DNA from: CAZBBC01 sp964489835
GTDB lineage: Bacteria > Calditrichota > Calditrichia > JAJRVZ01
NCBI GenBank assembly: GCA_964489835.1
Contig: CAZBBC010000119.1
Span: 1-14,321, forward strand
DNA length: 14,321 nt
Direction of reading: 5' to 3'
Shown here: positions 5,746 through 14,217 of the stretch, one piece after another
How positions within the stretch are numbered: the first letter of the stretch is position 1
How the letters are laid out: every line of letters begins with the position of its first letter
The notes under the pieces: model-generated
The model's input: only the letters and a program-made list of their open reading frames with translations
Databases searched by the model: none
Told to the model about the DNA's origin: nothing
Position numbers and translations under genes: made by a program

Positions 5746-7755
5746 TTAATCCTTCACCCGTAATGAATCCCAGTACATATAAATACATAGAAGGATAAAC
5801 ATGACAAATCCAAGAATTTCGGAAGATGACGATTCCACCCAGTGCTCAGTTCCAATTGCTTTCATTAATGTCCAGTCTTCCGTGAATAGTTGTTTGCCAA
5901 AAAATACAATAAATGCAGAAACGACACCCATAATGGCGCCCCCGGCAATAAATCCGGAAGCAATAAGCGTTCCCCGTTCTTTTCTTTTACCTGCCAGAAC
6001 TTCGTCTTTGGTGCTTTTAGATACCAGGTGAGATATAATACCGCCAACCAGTAATGGTGTATTCAGATAAATCGGAAGATACATTCCCAGGGCAAAAGGA
6101 AGAGGCGGGACTTTAATCAGCTCCAGTATAATGGCCAGAAAAATACCTGCTAAATAAGCAAGCCATGGTGCCGGTTGATTCGACATCAGTGGTTCAAGGA
6201 CGGCGGCCATTGCCGAGGCCTGCGGTGCTTCCAAACCTCCGGGACCAAAACCATAGGTTTGATATAAGACAAGAATAATAATCCCAACGGAGGCGGATGC
6301 AAATAATGTCCCCAGAAATTTCCATCGTTCCTGTGTACGGGGTGTCGTCCCCAGCCAGTAGCCGATCTTTAAATCGGTAACAAAAGCACCGGCCATGGAA
6401 AGTGCTGTACAAACAACACCTCCGATAATCAAGGCTGCCAACATTCCTTTATATCCCGATAAACCCACTTTTAAAAGTATAACCGAGGAAATGATCAGGG
6501 TCATCAAAGTCATGCCGGAAACCGGATTAACACCGACAATAGCAATTGCTCGTGCCGCTACAGTTGTAAACAGAAAAGCGATGACGATTACGATCACGAT
6601 GCCAACGATGGCATGGGTCAGATTCATTTCTACCACACTGAAATAGAAAAATAGAAAGGTTGCGGCAAAGGTGGTGAATAAGAGGATCGTAATCCATTTC
6701 ATTTGTATATCTAACTGGGTACGTTCAACCGATGCGGTTTTTGCACCTGTTTTGGATCCTATAATTTCTCCTATCGCCAGTTTGATCGCACCGGTAATGA
6801 TCGACGAAGATTTTAATATACCAATGATTCCGGCAGCCGCAATACCGCCGATCCCGACGTGTCTTACGTAGTCACTGAAAATTTCCTGCGGTGCCATATC
6901 GGCTATCAGTTTTGTTGACTGCAGGATCGGTTCGGATATAAACTGCCCGACAGAGTATACAAGCGGGATCAGTACCCACCAGGCGAGAAAAGATCCGGCG
7001 GCGATAATCATGACATAACGCAGGCCGATGATATAGCCCAAACCCATCACGGCAGCACCGATATTGATCTTAAATACTATTTTTACTTTATCAGAAAGTA
7101 TCTGACCCCAGTGAAATACCTGTGTGGAAACAACCTCTTTCCAAAAACCAAAACCGGAAACAAAAAAGTCGTAAAGTCCACCAACAGCAGCCGCAGAAAC
7201 GAGTATTTTTGCCTGCTGACCGCCGGTTTCTCCTGCCACCAGTACTTCTGTAGTTGCGGTGGCCTCCGGGAAGGGATACTCCCCATGCATATCTCTTACA
7301 AAATATTTTCGGAAAGGGATCAGAAATAAGATACCAAGAAATCCACCAAATAAAGAGGCCAGGAAAATTTGGAGGAAACTCGCATCCAATCCGAGAATAT
7401 AAATACCGGGAATAGTAAAAATAGCCCCTGCAACAATAACTCCTGAGGCAGAACCAATGGACTGGATAATTACATTTTCCTGCAGTGCCTGATTTCTTTT
7501 AAGCAATACAGACATACCGACAGCAAGAATAGCAATAGGAATAGCAGCCTCAAATACCTGACCGATTTTTAAACCCAGATAAGCAGCCGCCATGGAAAAT
7601 AAAACCGCATAGAAAAGTCCCCAGATCAGAGAATACAGAGTTAATTCAGGAACGATTTTACCACTGGGTACAATGGGTATATATTCTTCTCCCGGTTCCA
7701 GCTTCCGGTACGCATTTTCCGGCAGACGCGTACCTTTCGATTGATTGTGGTCCAT
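5746..7755 (-). CDS. OPT family oligopeptide-type transporter
   Basis: Polytopic inner-membrane transporter of the OPT superfamily, whose members import oligopeptides, metal chelates or siderophores using an ion gradient. The substrate here cannot be told from sequence. The 669 residues begin with a 35-residue cytoplasmic stretch and then many hydrophobic helices. Family features include YLGLKIGQVFEAAIPIAI (59-76), the loop GEYPFPEATATTEVLVAGE (158-176) and NPVSGMTL (410-417), all typical of bacterial OPT proteins. The ATG at 7755 has a full Shine-Dalgarno AAGGAGG at 7766-7760, so the start is secure. It stands alone: repeat-filled gaps of more than 250 bases lie on both sides. No peptidase or siderophore genes are adjacent to hint at a substrate. 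Confidence 0.92.
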   Translation of the reverse strand: MDHNQSKGTRLPENAYRKLEPGEEYIPIVPSGKIVPELTLYSLIWGLFYAVLFSMAAAYLGLKIGQVFEAAIPIAILAVGMSVLLKRNQALQENVIIQSIGSASGVIVAGAIFTIPGIYILGLDASFLQIFLASLFGGFLGILFLIPFRKYFVRDMHGEYPFPEATATTEVLVAGETGGQQAKILVSAAAVGGLYDFFVSGFGFWKEVVSTQVFHWGQILSDKVKIVFKINIGAAVMGLGYIIGLRYVMIIAAGSFLAWWVLIPLVYSVGQFISEPILQSTKLIADMAPQEIFSDYVRHVGIGGIAAAGIIGILKSSSIITGAIKLAIGEIIGSKTGAKTASVERTQLDIQMKWITILLFTTFAATFLFFYFSVVEMNLTHAIVGIVIVIVIAFLFTTVAARAIAIVGVNPVSGMTLMTLIISSVILLKVGLSGYKGMLAALIIGGVVCTALSMAGAFVTDLKIGYWLGTTPRTQERWKFLGTLFASASVGIIILVLYQTYGFGPGGLEAPQASAMAAVLEPLMSNQPAPWLAYLAGIFLAIILELIKVPPLPFALGMYLPIYLNTPLLVGGIISHLVSKSTKDEVLAGKRKERGTLIASGFIAGGAIMGVVSAFIVFFGKQLFTEDWTLMKAIGTEHWVESSSSEILGFVMFILLCIYMYWDSLRVKD

Positions 7756-7933
7756 TAATCCTCCTTAATATTTTTATGATGATAATGAATATTAAATTAG
7801 TAATAAGGAATTGAGAGATAAGAAAGCAGAATGCCGAAAGCAGGAAGGCAGTTTCTCATCTCTGCCAGACTATTCTATCCTTCTACTCTAAATCTTATTC
7901 CCTACAATCATAAGGTGCTGTCGAACATGTCCC

Positions 7934-7966
7934 TATACGCTTTTCGCTCTTCGCTTCACGCTACAC
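7934..7966. repeat. ACGCT/TTCGC repeat, third relative of the 5656/5715 pair
   Basis: This stretch strings together TATACGCTTTTCGC, TCTTCGCTTCACGC and TACAC, the same building blocks as the direct repeats at 5656-5735 in a different order. It lies in the 258-base gap between the homoaconitase stop and the OPT transporter start, where I see no gene and no clear promoter. Confidence 0.6.
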
Positions 7967-8014
7967 AGCAAGATTATAATTACCGAAATGAACAGTATAG
8001 AACAAATTATATTT

Positions 8015-9982
8015 CTATAGCACATTTTTAACCCAATTTTCCAATCCCTCCGCGACGATTAGTTCCTGGGCGGCTGTTCCAATCGGGCTAAAATCATAAT
8101 GTCTGGTTCCCAGCCTGATCACTGACTGTCTGAAGTCAATTTCCACCTGTTGCCCGGTACGTATGGTCAGTTTTTCGATACCGAATTGCTTCCTAAGGTC
8201 TTGTACAAGATCGGGTGATTCCAGAGCAAGAAATCCGTTATTAATAGCATTGCGCTTATAGGTTTCACTGAAAGATCCGGCAATCACCAATTGAAGGCGA
8301 CGATATTTAAGAGATGTCGCAGCCTGCTCTCGTGAACTACCGGTACCAAAATTGAACCCACCCACCAGGATATCTCCATCATGAACAATATCTTTAAATG
8401 CCGGATCATAATTTTCCATTATAACAGCTGCTTGTTGAGCGGTAGAAAAATCGTCCATATACGTATATTTACCCGGGTAAATACCATCGGTATTCAGATT
8501 ATCCTGATAACAAAATAATAATTCACCATCGATTGCTTCCGGAAATCCGGGAATAATTTCCGTTTGTGATCTCTTGTTCCCTGATTTTTTATGCACAATA
8601 ATTAAACCCGATGGTTTTGATGCTAACCATTCTCCGGGATAGTCAATTTTACCGGCCACGGCCGAAGCAGCGACCACCGCGGGTGAGGCCAGATAAGCAT
8701 CTGCGTCCCGGGATCCCATGCGACCCTTAAAATTGCGGTTGGTGGCGGAAATACCGATTTCACCGTCTTTCAATAAACCAGCCCCCAGGCCAATACACGG
8801 TCCACAACCGGGAGGAAGAGGAATCGCCCCGGCCTCCAAAAGCGTTTGCCAGTATCCGCGGATTTCGCTTTCGGCCTGGATCTCGTTTGAAGCCGCAGCA
8901 ATATAAAATTCCACACCATCGGCAACTTTTTTACCCCTAATCATATCGGCGGCACTGGCAATATCTTCGAGGCGACTGTTTACGCAAGAGACCAGATAGG
9001 CTTTATGAATTTTTATATTTTTACTTTTGATCTCTGCTAAAGACGTCATCATCTTTACCGAGTTTGGCCCTGATATATGCGGTTGTACTGAAGAAAGATC
9101 CAAACTTAATTCTTTCGCATAAAAGGAACCGGGATCAGCCGCGTCATCATTTTGTTCCCATTCAATCAATCGGGATTCATTTAATCGGGGATGCTCACCT
9201 TTGCTGCGTCTATCCGGATGAATGCCAGCGGGTACGTGTCGATTCACATAGTCGATGCGCTTTTGCAGCCATCGAAGGGTGATATCATCACCGGGGAAGA
9301 CACCGGCCAGAGCCCCCCATTCGGTCGTCATATTGGCAATGGTCAGACGCTCCTCAATGGTTAAATGTTGTATTCCACCGCCGCTGAATTCAATAGCATG
9401 GTTTAACACTTCATCCTGATTGAAATAACCGCAAAGCGTGATGATGACATCTTTCCCGGTCACTCCTACTTTTAGTCTGCCATTTAATTCAACTTTTGCT
9501 ACCGGTGGTACCTGCCACCAGGTACGGCCGGTTGCCCAGATGGCGGCGGCATCAGTCCTGACGATTGGGGTGCCCAGGCAACCAAGCCCGCCATACATAT
9601 TAGAGTGGCTGTCGGAAGCAACAACCATTGTTCCTGGCCATGCATAACCTTCTTCACACATAATCTGATGACCGATACCGCGACCGGCCGGGTAAAAATC
9701 TGCGCTCATTTCCCTGGAGAATGATTCTATTTGCCGGTATTTCTCTAAATTTTTCTCGCTGGTATCCTGGATATTATGATCCAGAGTATGCACCACCTGG
9801 GAAGGATCTGCCAGCCGGGTAGCGCCGATCATGTGAAATTTTGGAATAACGGCCCCGGTATTATCATGGGTCATGACATAGGCAGGGCGGATATAAATGT
9901 AATCACCACTCTTAACCTGCTGACCGGCCGGCAGGTCCACGGCATATCTGTGGGCGATCTTTTCAATCAAATTCCGCGCCAT
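8015..9982 (-). CDS. Homoaconitase, single-chain fungal Lys4-like (aconitase family)
   Basis: Aconitase-family [4Fe-4S] hydro-lyase. The closest match I recognise is fungal mitochondrial homoaconitase Lys4, which interconverts homocitrate, homoaconitate and homoisocitrate in alpha-aminoadipate lysine synthesis. Lys4-like segments include SGDYIYIRPAYVMTHDNTGA (25-44), FYPAGRGIGHQIM (96-108), VASDSHSNMYGGLG (121-134), DAAAIWATGRTWWQVPPVAK (144-163), FYAKELSLDLSS (287-298) and AGSFSETYKRNAINNGF (568-584). Cluster ligands are Cys333, Cys393 and Cys396. Active-site arginines are visible as Arg416, Arg421 and Arg551 (GSSR). Large and swivel domains are fused in one 655-residue chain, unlike the two-subunit LeuCD-type bacterial enzymes. 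It starts MARNLIEKI behind GGAG. Aconitate or another 2-hydroxyacid could be the real substrate; no lysine-pathway gene is adjacent. Confidence 0.82.
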   Translation of the reverse strand: MARNLIEKIAHRYAVDLPAGQQVKSGDYIYIRPAYVMTHDNTGAVIPKFHMIGATRLADPSQVVHTLDHNIQDTSEKNLEKYRQIESFSREMSADFYPAGRGIGHQIMCEEGYAWPGTMVVASDSHSNMYGGLGCLGTPIVRTDAAAIWATGRTWWQVPPVAKVELNGRLKVGVTGKDVIITLCGYFNQDEVLNHAIEFSGGGIQHLTIEERLTIANMTTEWGALAGVFPGDDITLRWLQKRIDYVNRHVPAGIHPDRRSKGEHPRLNESRLIEWEQNDDAADPGSFYAKELSLDLSSVQPHISGPNSVKMMTSLAEIKSKNIKIHKAYLVSCVNSRLEDIASAADMIRGKKVADGVEFYIAAASNEIQAESEIRGYWQTLLEAGAIPLPPGCGPCIGLGAGLLKDGEIGISATNRNFKGRMGSRDADAYLASPAVVAASAVAGKIDYPGEWLASKPSGLIIVHKKSGNKRSQTEIIPGFPEAIDGELLFCYQDNLNTDGIYPGKYTYMDDFSTAQQAAVIMENYDPAFKDIVHDGDILVGGFNFGTGSSREQAATSLKYRRLQLVIAGSFSETYKRNAINNGFLALESPDLVQDLRKQFGIEKLTIRTGQQVEIDFRQSVIRLGTRHYDFSPIGTAAQELIVAEGLENWVKNVL

Positions 9983-10044
9983 TCCCTAATTTTCTCCATT
10001 TAAATTCTTACCACAGCCATTCGCTGCAAATAAAGAAACCTGTC

Positions 10045-10062
10045 CACGAATTATCACGAATT
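10045..10062. repeat. Two CACGAATT units 10 bases apart
   Basis: CACGAATT occurs at 10045-10052 and 10055-10062. It is followed at about 10085-10102 by CTCTG units 8 bases apart. This 218-base gap between the Gfo/Idh/MocA and homoaconitase genes is otherwise AT-rich with no gene. The pattern matches the short-period repeats elsewhere in the window. Confidence 0.5.
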
Positions 10063-10200
10063 TATAAATATATTTAAAATTATTTCTCTGTAACTCTGCG
10101 AGAAAAATATTTTCTCATTTAAATATAATATTTGCCAAGAAAACAATTTATTTTAAAGGTTAAAAGATAAAAGATATTTTTGTATGTAGCAAACGAAGGT

Positions 10201-11202
10201 TTACAAGAATTTAATACCCTTTGATTTTCGCCAGTTTTCGGTTATCCGGTCCATGACCCGAGAAGTGCGGGCGGCATTTTCTCCGTGACTGGGGCAGATG
10301 CCTTTGCCCAAAAGCTCATCAACAATGGATTGAATATGGGGTTGTTGAATATGCTTCGGATTATCGATCGTCCAGGATTTTTCATGATTTGCCGTATACA
10401 ATTTTACCGGCGTTGTTGTGAAACCGGAAAAGGTTATTTTACCTTTTTCCCCAAAAATCTCGATTAAATCCTCGTTTCTGTCGGTGGAGAAACACCATAC
10501 ACCGTTGCCGACGATACCGTTCCCAAATATAAAACTGGCGGAAACCACATCTTCGGCGGGATATTGTTCCATCTGATTGGCAACAATACCCTCTGCCGAG
10601 GCGATAGGGCCGAAATAAAAGTCAAGAATATCGAGGATATGAGACGCCAGATCAAAAAAATAGCCCCCGCCGGATATTTCAGGAATCACCCGCCAGGGAA
10701 GAGCATCCGGATCCGGATCAGCCGATGCAGGCGGCTGGAATAGTTTTACCTGTACAGCACGGATTTTTCCGATAATGCCGGAATCCAGCAGCTCTTTGAC
10801 CTTCAGAAATTTTGGCAGGCTGCGCCGGTAATAGGCGACAAAAAGGGGAACATCATGTTCCCGGCAAGCAGCGATCATTTGCCGGCATTCCTCATAACTG
10901 CGGGCCATTGGTTTTTCAACATAGACCGGTTTCCCGGCGATGGCCACCTGAAGGGTATAGTCCCGGTGTGAGCCGGGCGGGGTGGCAATATAGACGGCAT
11001 CGACATCCGGATCATTGATCAATTGATCAGCGTTATCATACCAGCGGGGCACCTGATGCCGCCGGGCATAATCTTTCGCTTTTTCCGGGGTCCGGCGCAT
11101 CACCGCAACCAGCGCTGAATTTTGTGCATTCTGGAATCCCGGTCCGCTCTTAATTTCGGTGACATCACCGCAACCGATGATACCCCAGCGAATTGTCTTC
11201 AT
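10201..11202 (-). CDS. Gfo/Idh/MocA family NAD(P)-dependent oxidoreductase
   Basis: Soluble dehydrogenase of the Gfo/Idh/MocA family, which typically oxidises or reduces a hydroxyl of a sugar, inositol or related compound with NAD(P). The N-terminal Rossmann fold shows GIIGCGDV (7-14) and YIATPPGSHRD (71-81). EKPMA (96-100) contains the lysine conserved at the family's active site. The C-terminal half has GGGYFFDLASHILDIL (178-193), where Asp184 and His188 match the usual catalytic or substrate-binding pair. The 333-residue length is normal. The ATG at 11202 has GAGGTG upstream. Substrate cannot be predicted; no sugar-pathway genes adjoin. A 357-base divergent gap separates it from the lipoprotein gene. 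Confidence 0.88.
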   Translation of the reverse strand: MKTIRWGIIGCGDVTEIKSGPGFQNAQNSALVAVMRRTPEKAKDYARRHQVPRWYDNADQLINDPDVDAVYIATPPGSHRDYTLQVAIAGKPVYVEKPMARSYEECRQMIAACREHDVPLFVAYYRRSLPKFLKVKELLDSGIIGKIRAVQVKLFQPPASADPDPDALPWRVIPEISGGGYFFDLASHILDILDFYFGPIASAEGIVANQMEQYPAEDVVSASFIFGNGIVGNGVWCFSTDRNEDLIEIFGEKGKITFSGFTTTPVKLYTANHEKSWTIDNPKHIQQPHIQSIVDELLGKGICPSHGENAARTSRVMDRITENWRKSKGIKFL

Positions 11203-11559
11203 TTATAGGCACCTCATTATATATGCGAATTAACTCAGTTATGAATAAAAAATACAAAATAAAAAATATAAAATATAAAAACTCTACATCATACAATAAT
11301 TTCAAACAAGCCCGTCAGAGAATACTTATTTAAGTAATCCGGTCGGGTAAATAAAATGTTAAGAAAAAGTGATTTTATTAAAAATAATTATTAAGAATTA
11401 ATTCAAATTTAGAGAGTACTGTCTCCGTGTTAATCCGTGTCATTCCGTGGTTTATGAAATTATCAGGCTAGTTTTCTTAAAAGATATTATTATTTTAAAT
11501 ATTTTCCAAACCATCTACCCCTTTCGTATATTAAGGAAATTTAAACCAAAAAGATTCTA
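11203..11559. other. Divergent AT-rich intergenic region
   Basis: This 357-base space separates divergently transcribed genes and should hold promoters for both, but none is clear enough to call. It contains an A/T-rich run of AAAATA-like units near 11248-11280 and a three-unit TCCGTG repeat listed separately. AAGGAAA at about 11534 lies too far from the ATG at 11560 to be a normal ribosome site. Confidence 0.6.
11424..11449. repeat. Three TCCGTG units at exact 10-base spacing
   Basis: TCCGTG occurs at 11424, 11434 and 11444, separated by TTAA- and TCAT-type tetramers. The pattern resembles the CTTCGTG repeats at 5516-5540 but with a period of 10 rather than 9. There is no coding capacity. 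Confidence 0.7.
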
Positions 11560-12576
11560 ATGTTACGCACCATTGTGAAAATTCTATTCCTGTCTTTTCT
11601 GATCAACGCCTGCTGGGAAAAACAAAGTCATGAAATTACGGCACCGGAGCCGGCTCATTATCAATTGAATGGCATTGTCAAAGACATCGATCTAAATGAA
11701 TCTCTTGATTCTATCAAGGTAAAAATTAAATCTGATCTATTGGTTGAAACCTCAATATCTTATTCCAAAACAACCATTACTAATGCCCAGGGCAGGTTTT
11801 CATTTGATACTTTGTATGTGGGGAATCACAAAATGGAATTTTATCGAAATGGATATATAGTTTTAGAGAAAAGATACTTTCAAAATTATCATGACAGTAC
11901 AATAACATTCCATCTGCCGGATGTTTACTATATTCCCGGCTCGAAATTATATGCCAGTTATTCAGAATTTAGAGATCATATAAATGCGAAATTTTCATTC
12001 CATCCAGAAGAACCGTATTTAATTAGTTTTGCAGATTCAATTTATCGTCATACGTGGGGTAGTGTAGCACAGCAGTGGATTCAAATTCAAAAATATTCAA
12101 AAATCACAGGAACAAAAACGAAGGATGCCAGTATTTGTTTCGGAAAAACTCCTAATTATTTTTATTTGTTGGCCAGAACAAAGGAGATCTTATATAAGAT
12201 CCGGTTAAGTTCGACTTATTTACAAAAGGAAAAAGAGTATTCACTTTTTTATAATGCCAATGATATTTATTATGCAGAAGGAAAAATATATATTTCCTCA
12301 TTTGATAGAATATACGTTCACGACGAAATAAGTTTTACCTTAGAAAAAGAATTAACTCCTTCTCGCCCGGATATTTATATTACTTCCTTTTGTATTAACC
12401 CTCCCTATATATGGCTATCGGATAACGAGGCAGACTTACTTTTTCAGTGTGACCATGAATTAAAAATATTAAAAACGTATATACCCTATACCGGTAATCG
12501 TATTTATAATATCTATGAAATGTCCTACGATTATACGGCAAAAGATTGGTATTCTAATTGTGGCTACAACGACTAA
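11560..12576 (+). CDS. Secreted lipoprotein with carboxypeptidase-regulatory-like domain, C-terminus possibly frameshifted
   Basis: A 338-residue probable lipoprotein of unknown function. The signal peptide ends in LINAC with Cys18 as the lipidated residue. Residues about 34-119 look like a carboxypeptidase-regulatory-like (transthyretin-like beta) domain, with NGIVKDIDLNESLDSIKVKI followed by TNAQGRFSFDTL and VGNHKMEFYRNGY. The remainder, rich in Tyr, Ile and Ser with repeated strand-like segments, could be a small beta-propeller, but I see no defining motif. The last 6 residues (NCGYND) look out of place. Skipping one base near 12556 opens a frame continuing IVATTTNLRYFKLADVGN to a stop at 12613, a more protein-like ending. 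The ribosome site is weak. It converges on dusB across a repeat-bearing gap. Confidence 0.7.
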   Translation: MLRTIVKILFLSFLINACWEKQSHEITAPEPAHYQLNGIVKDIDLNESLDSIKVKIKSDLLVETSISYSKTTITNAQGRFSFDTLYVGNHKMEFYRNGYIVLEKRYFQNYHDSTITFHLPDVYYIPGSKLYASYSEFRDHINAKFSFHPEEPYLISFADSIYRHTWGSVAQQWIQIQKYSKITGTKTKDASICFGKTPNYFYLLARTKEILYKIRLSSTYLQKEKEYSLFYNANDIYYAEGKIYISSFDRIYVHDEISFTLEKELTPSRPDIYITSFCINPPYIWLSDNEADLLFQCDHELKILKTYIPYTGNRIYNIYEMSYDYTAKDWYSNCGYND

Positions 12577-12634
12577 TCTGAGGTATTTTAAACTGGCGGA
12601 TGTGGGTAATTGATAATTATATAATCGACTGAAC

Positions 12635-12659
12635 ATCCATAATAAAAATGATTGTGGAT
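12635..12659. other. Small hairpin between convergent genes
   Basis: ATCCATAAT at 12635-12643 pairs with ATTGTGGAT at 12651-12659 over 9 positions with one U-G wobble and a 7-base A-rich loop. No T-run follows on the plus strand, so it is not a standard Rho-independent terminator. Confidence 0.35.
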
Positions 12660-12665
12660 TACCCC

Positions 12666-12746
12666 CACGCAAGGGCGCATCGCGATGCGCCTCTACAGGT
12701 TTTGTGCCTTGTTTTATCACGCGGGTGCATCACGATGTGCCCCTAC
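12666..12746. repeat. Two palindromic GCATCGCGATGC-type repeats
   Basis: Copy one (12666-12696) contains a perfect 18-base palindrome, GGCGCATCGCGATGCGCC, at 12674-12691. Copy two (12718-12746) contains the decayed version GGTGCATCACGATGTGCC at 12724-12741. Both are framed by CACGC on the left and CTAC on the right. The pair lies between the convergent lipoprotein and dusB genes, the second ending about 10 bases from the dusB stop. They could fold as hairpins in either transcript and so help end transcription, though neither has a T-run. Confidence 0.8.
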
Positions 12747-12756
12747 GTTTGACGTT

Positions 12757-13755
12757 TCACATTTCCAGACCTGAGATAGAATCTGGTATCTTTAAATAAT
12801 GATCGTAAATTTCGTCCAGTTTTTCAAAAATATCATCCAAAGACGTATATTTCATCAACTCGGCCCGGTATTTGGCAATATTTGGCAAACCCTTCAGGTA
12901 ACCGGAAAGATGCTTGCGCATTTCAATGACGCCCTTATACTCGCCCTTATATTCCACGTTGTATTGCATATGTTCTTTTAAGATCCGGATCCGCTCCCCA
13001 AGATCAGCATCGGGCCCTGTGGATCCGCTTTGCAGAAAAGATCTTGCCTGACGGAATATCCATGGATTATGGATTGCCCCGCGACCGATCATCACCGCGT
13101 CACAGCCGGTTGTATCGAACATCTCCTTCACCTGTTCAGGTTGGGTCACATCACCGTTTCCAATCACCGGTATATTAACCATTTCTTTGACTTTCCGGAT
13201 CCAGGACCAGTCGGCCTCCCCTTTAAATCCCTGACTCCGTGTCCGGGCATGAATTGTCAGTGCTTCAATGCCCACGTCTTCCATCTGTTGTCCGGTCTCA
13301 GCAATAACAATCGACTCGGCGTCCCAGCCCAATCGTGTTTTAGCGGTAACCGGAAGGGAGGTGTTTCTGACCACTTCTTCACATATTTTAATCATCAGGG
13401 GAATATCGCGAAGCAGTCCGGCACCAGCCCCTTTGAGGGCGATTTTCTTCACCGGGCAGCCAAAGTTGATATCAATAAAATCAGGCAATTTTTCTTCAGC
13501 CAATTGTGCCGCCCTGACCATGGCTTCCACCCGGTTGCCATAGATTTGAATGCCTATCGGGTGTTCAAAGGGACGAATCGTCATTTTGGCAAAAGCCTTG
13601 ACCGCATCGCGTACCAGAGCTTCCGAACTTATAAATTCAGAATAGACAACATCGGCCCCCAATTTTTTGCAGACCATCCGGAACGGATAATCACTGACAT
13701 TTTCCATAGGGGCGAGGAAAATACCCTGCGCTATATTTAAGTTTCCGATTTTCAT
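12757..13755 (-). CDS. dusB: tRNA-dihydrouridine synthase B
   Basis: FMN-dependent enzyme that reduces specific uridines in the tRNA D-loop to dihydrouridine using NADPH. The N-terminal TIM barrel starts MKIGNLNIAQGIFLAPMENV, the usual DusB opening. INFGCPVKKIALKGAGAGLL (96-115) carries the catalytic Cys100. FMN-binding positions appear as Lys139 in TAKTRLGW, His169 in IHARTR, IGNGDV (198-203) and IGRGA (223-227). A helical C-terminal domain of about 90 residues follows. At 332 residues it has normal length. The open frame extends to 13890, but the first 45 residues would overlap the upstream gene and are unlike DusB, so the ATG at 13755 is chosen despite a weak ribosome site. It lies 28 bases after the DUF2203 gene, probably in one operon. 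Confidence 0.93.
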   Translation of the reverse strand: MKIGNLNIAQGIFLAPMENVSDYPFRMVCKKLGADVVYSEFISSEALVRDAVKAFAKMTIRPFEHPIGIQIYGNRVEAMVRAAQLAEEKLPDFIDINFGCPVKKIALKGAGAGLLRDIPLMIKICEEVVRNTSLPVTAKTRLGWDAESIVIAETGQQMEDVGIEALTIHARTRSQGFKGEADWSWIRKVKEMVNIPVIGNGDVTQPEQVKEMFDTTGCDAVMIGRGAIHNPWIFRQARSFLQSGSTGPDADLGERIRILKEHMQYNVEYKGEYKGVIEMRKHLSGYLKGLPNIAKYRAELMKYTSLDDIFEKLDEIYDHYLKIPDSISGLEM

Positions 13756-13783
13756 AGGCTTGCTGGCTTGATAATCTATTTTT

Positions 13784-14173
13784 TTAAAACTCTTTGAGCG
13801 GTCGCCGGCCGCGATATCCGCCGTCCAGTGTATGCCAGTAATTGATATCTTCTTCTCCCTCTTTCCAGCATAAAAAAACTTCATCGCCATTTTTCCGGAT
13901 CGCGGGGAAGTCAGTCAGACCTTCCTCGAGGCCCTTGATGATAATTCCGTCATCACTAAGCGCCTGAATGATATCAACCATTTGCAAAAAATCATCCGGA
14001 AACTCATTGAAAGTATCAGGATTAAAACCGGGACGATATTTTCTCGTATAAATATTGAAACCGATCGAATCAAGACCCGCTTTCAAACGTACAATTTCTG
14101 AGATATCATATTTTAATCGTGCCAGATAAGTACGCGCTTCTTCGATCGTAAAATGTTTTTTGTATTGGTACAT
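13784..14173 (-). CDS. DUF2203 family protein
   Basis: A 129-residue soluble protein of the uncharacterised DUF2203 family. The N-terminal half (HFTIEEARTYLARLKYDISE, 7-26) is a long helix, as is usual in this family. The C-terminal signature is visible as KGLEEGLTDFPAIRKNGDEV (80-99), LCWKEGEEDINYWH (101-114) and GGYRGRRPL (118-126). No catalytic residues are known for the family. It is upstream of dusB on the same strand with a 28-base gap, so the two are likely co-transcribed; whether they work together is unknown. The ATG at 14173 has only a weak AAAG ribosome site. Confidence 0.8.
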   Translation of the reverse strand: MYQYKKHFTIEEARTYLARLKYDISEIVRLKAGLDSIGFNIYTRKYRPGFNPDTFNEFPDDFLQMVDIIQALSDDGIIIKGLEEGLTDFPAIRKNGDEVFLCWKEGEEDINYWHTLDGGYRGRRPLKEF

Positions 14174-14217
14174 AATCTTTAAGAATAAATATAGCTAATT
14201 GGTAAAATCACCTACTT

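Noticed and set aside
7996..8019. TATAGAA/TTCTATA hairpin at the homoaconitase stop as a terminator
   Set aside because: Only 7 A/T-rich pairs, overlapping the stop codon, with no T-run after it on the minus strand.
5746..11202. One operon from the Gfo/Idh/MocA gene through homoaconitase to the OPT transporter
   Set aside because: Gaps of 218 and 258 bases filled with repeats separate the genes, and they share no evident pathway.
12469..12720. 83-residue minus-strand frame over the lipoprotein gene end and repeats
   Set aside because: It is antisense to the lipoprotein gene and runs into the palindromic repeats; no ribosome site or conserved pattern.
13030..13740. 236-residue plus-strand frame opposite dusB
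   Set aside because: It is antisense to a clearly conserved gene, is rich in His, Cys and Phe without any family pattern, and is the expected shadow of GC-biased third positions.
13756..13890. Upstream start for dusB at 13890
   Set aside because: It would overlap the DUF2203 coding region by over 100 bases, and the extension does not resemble DusB.
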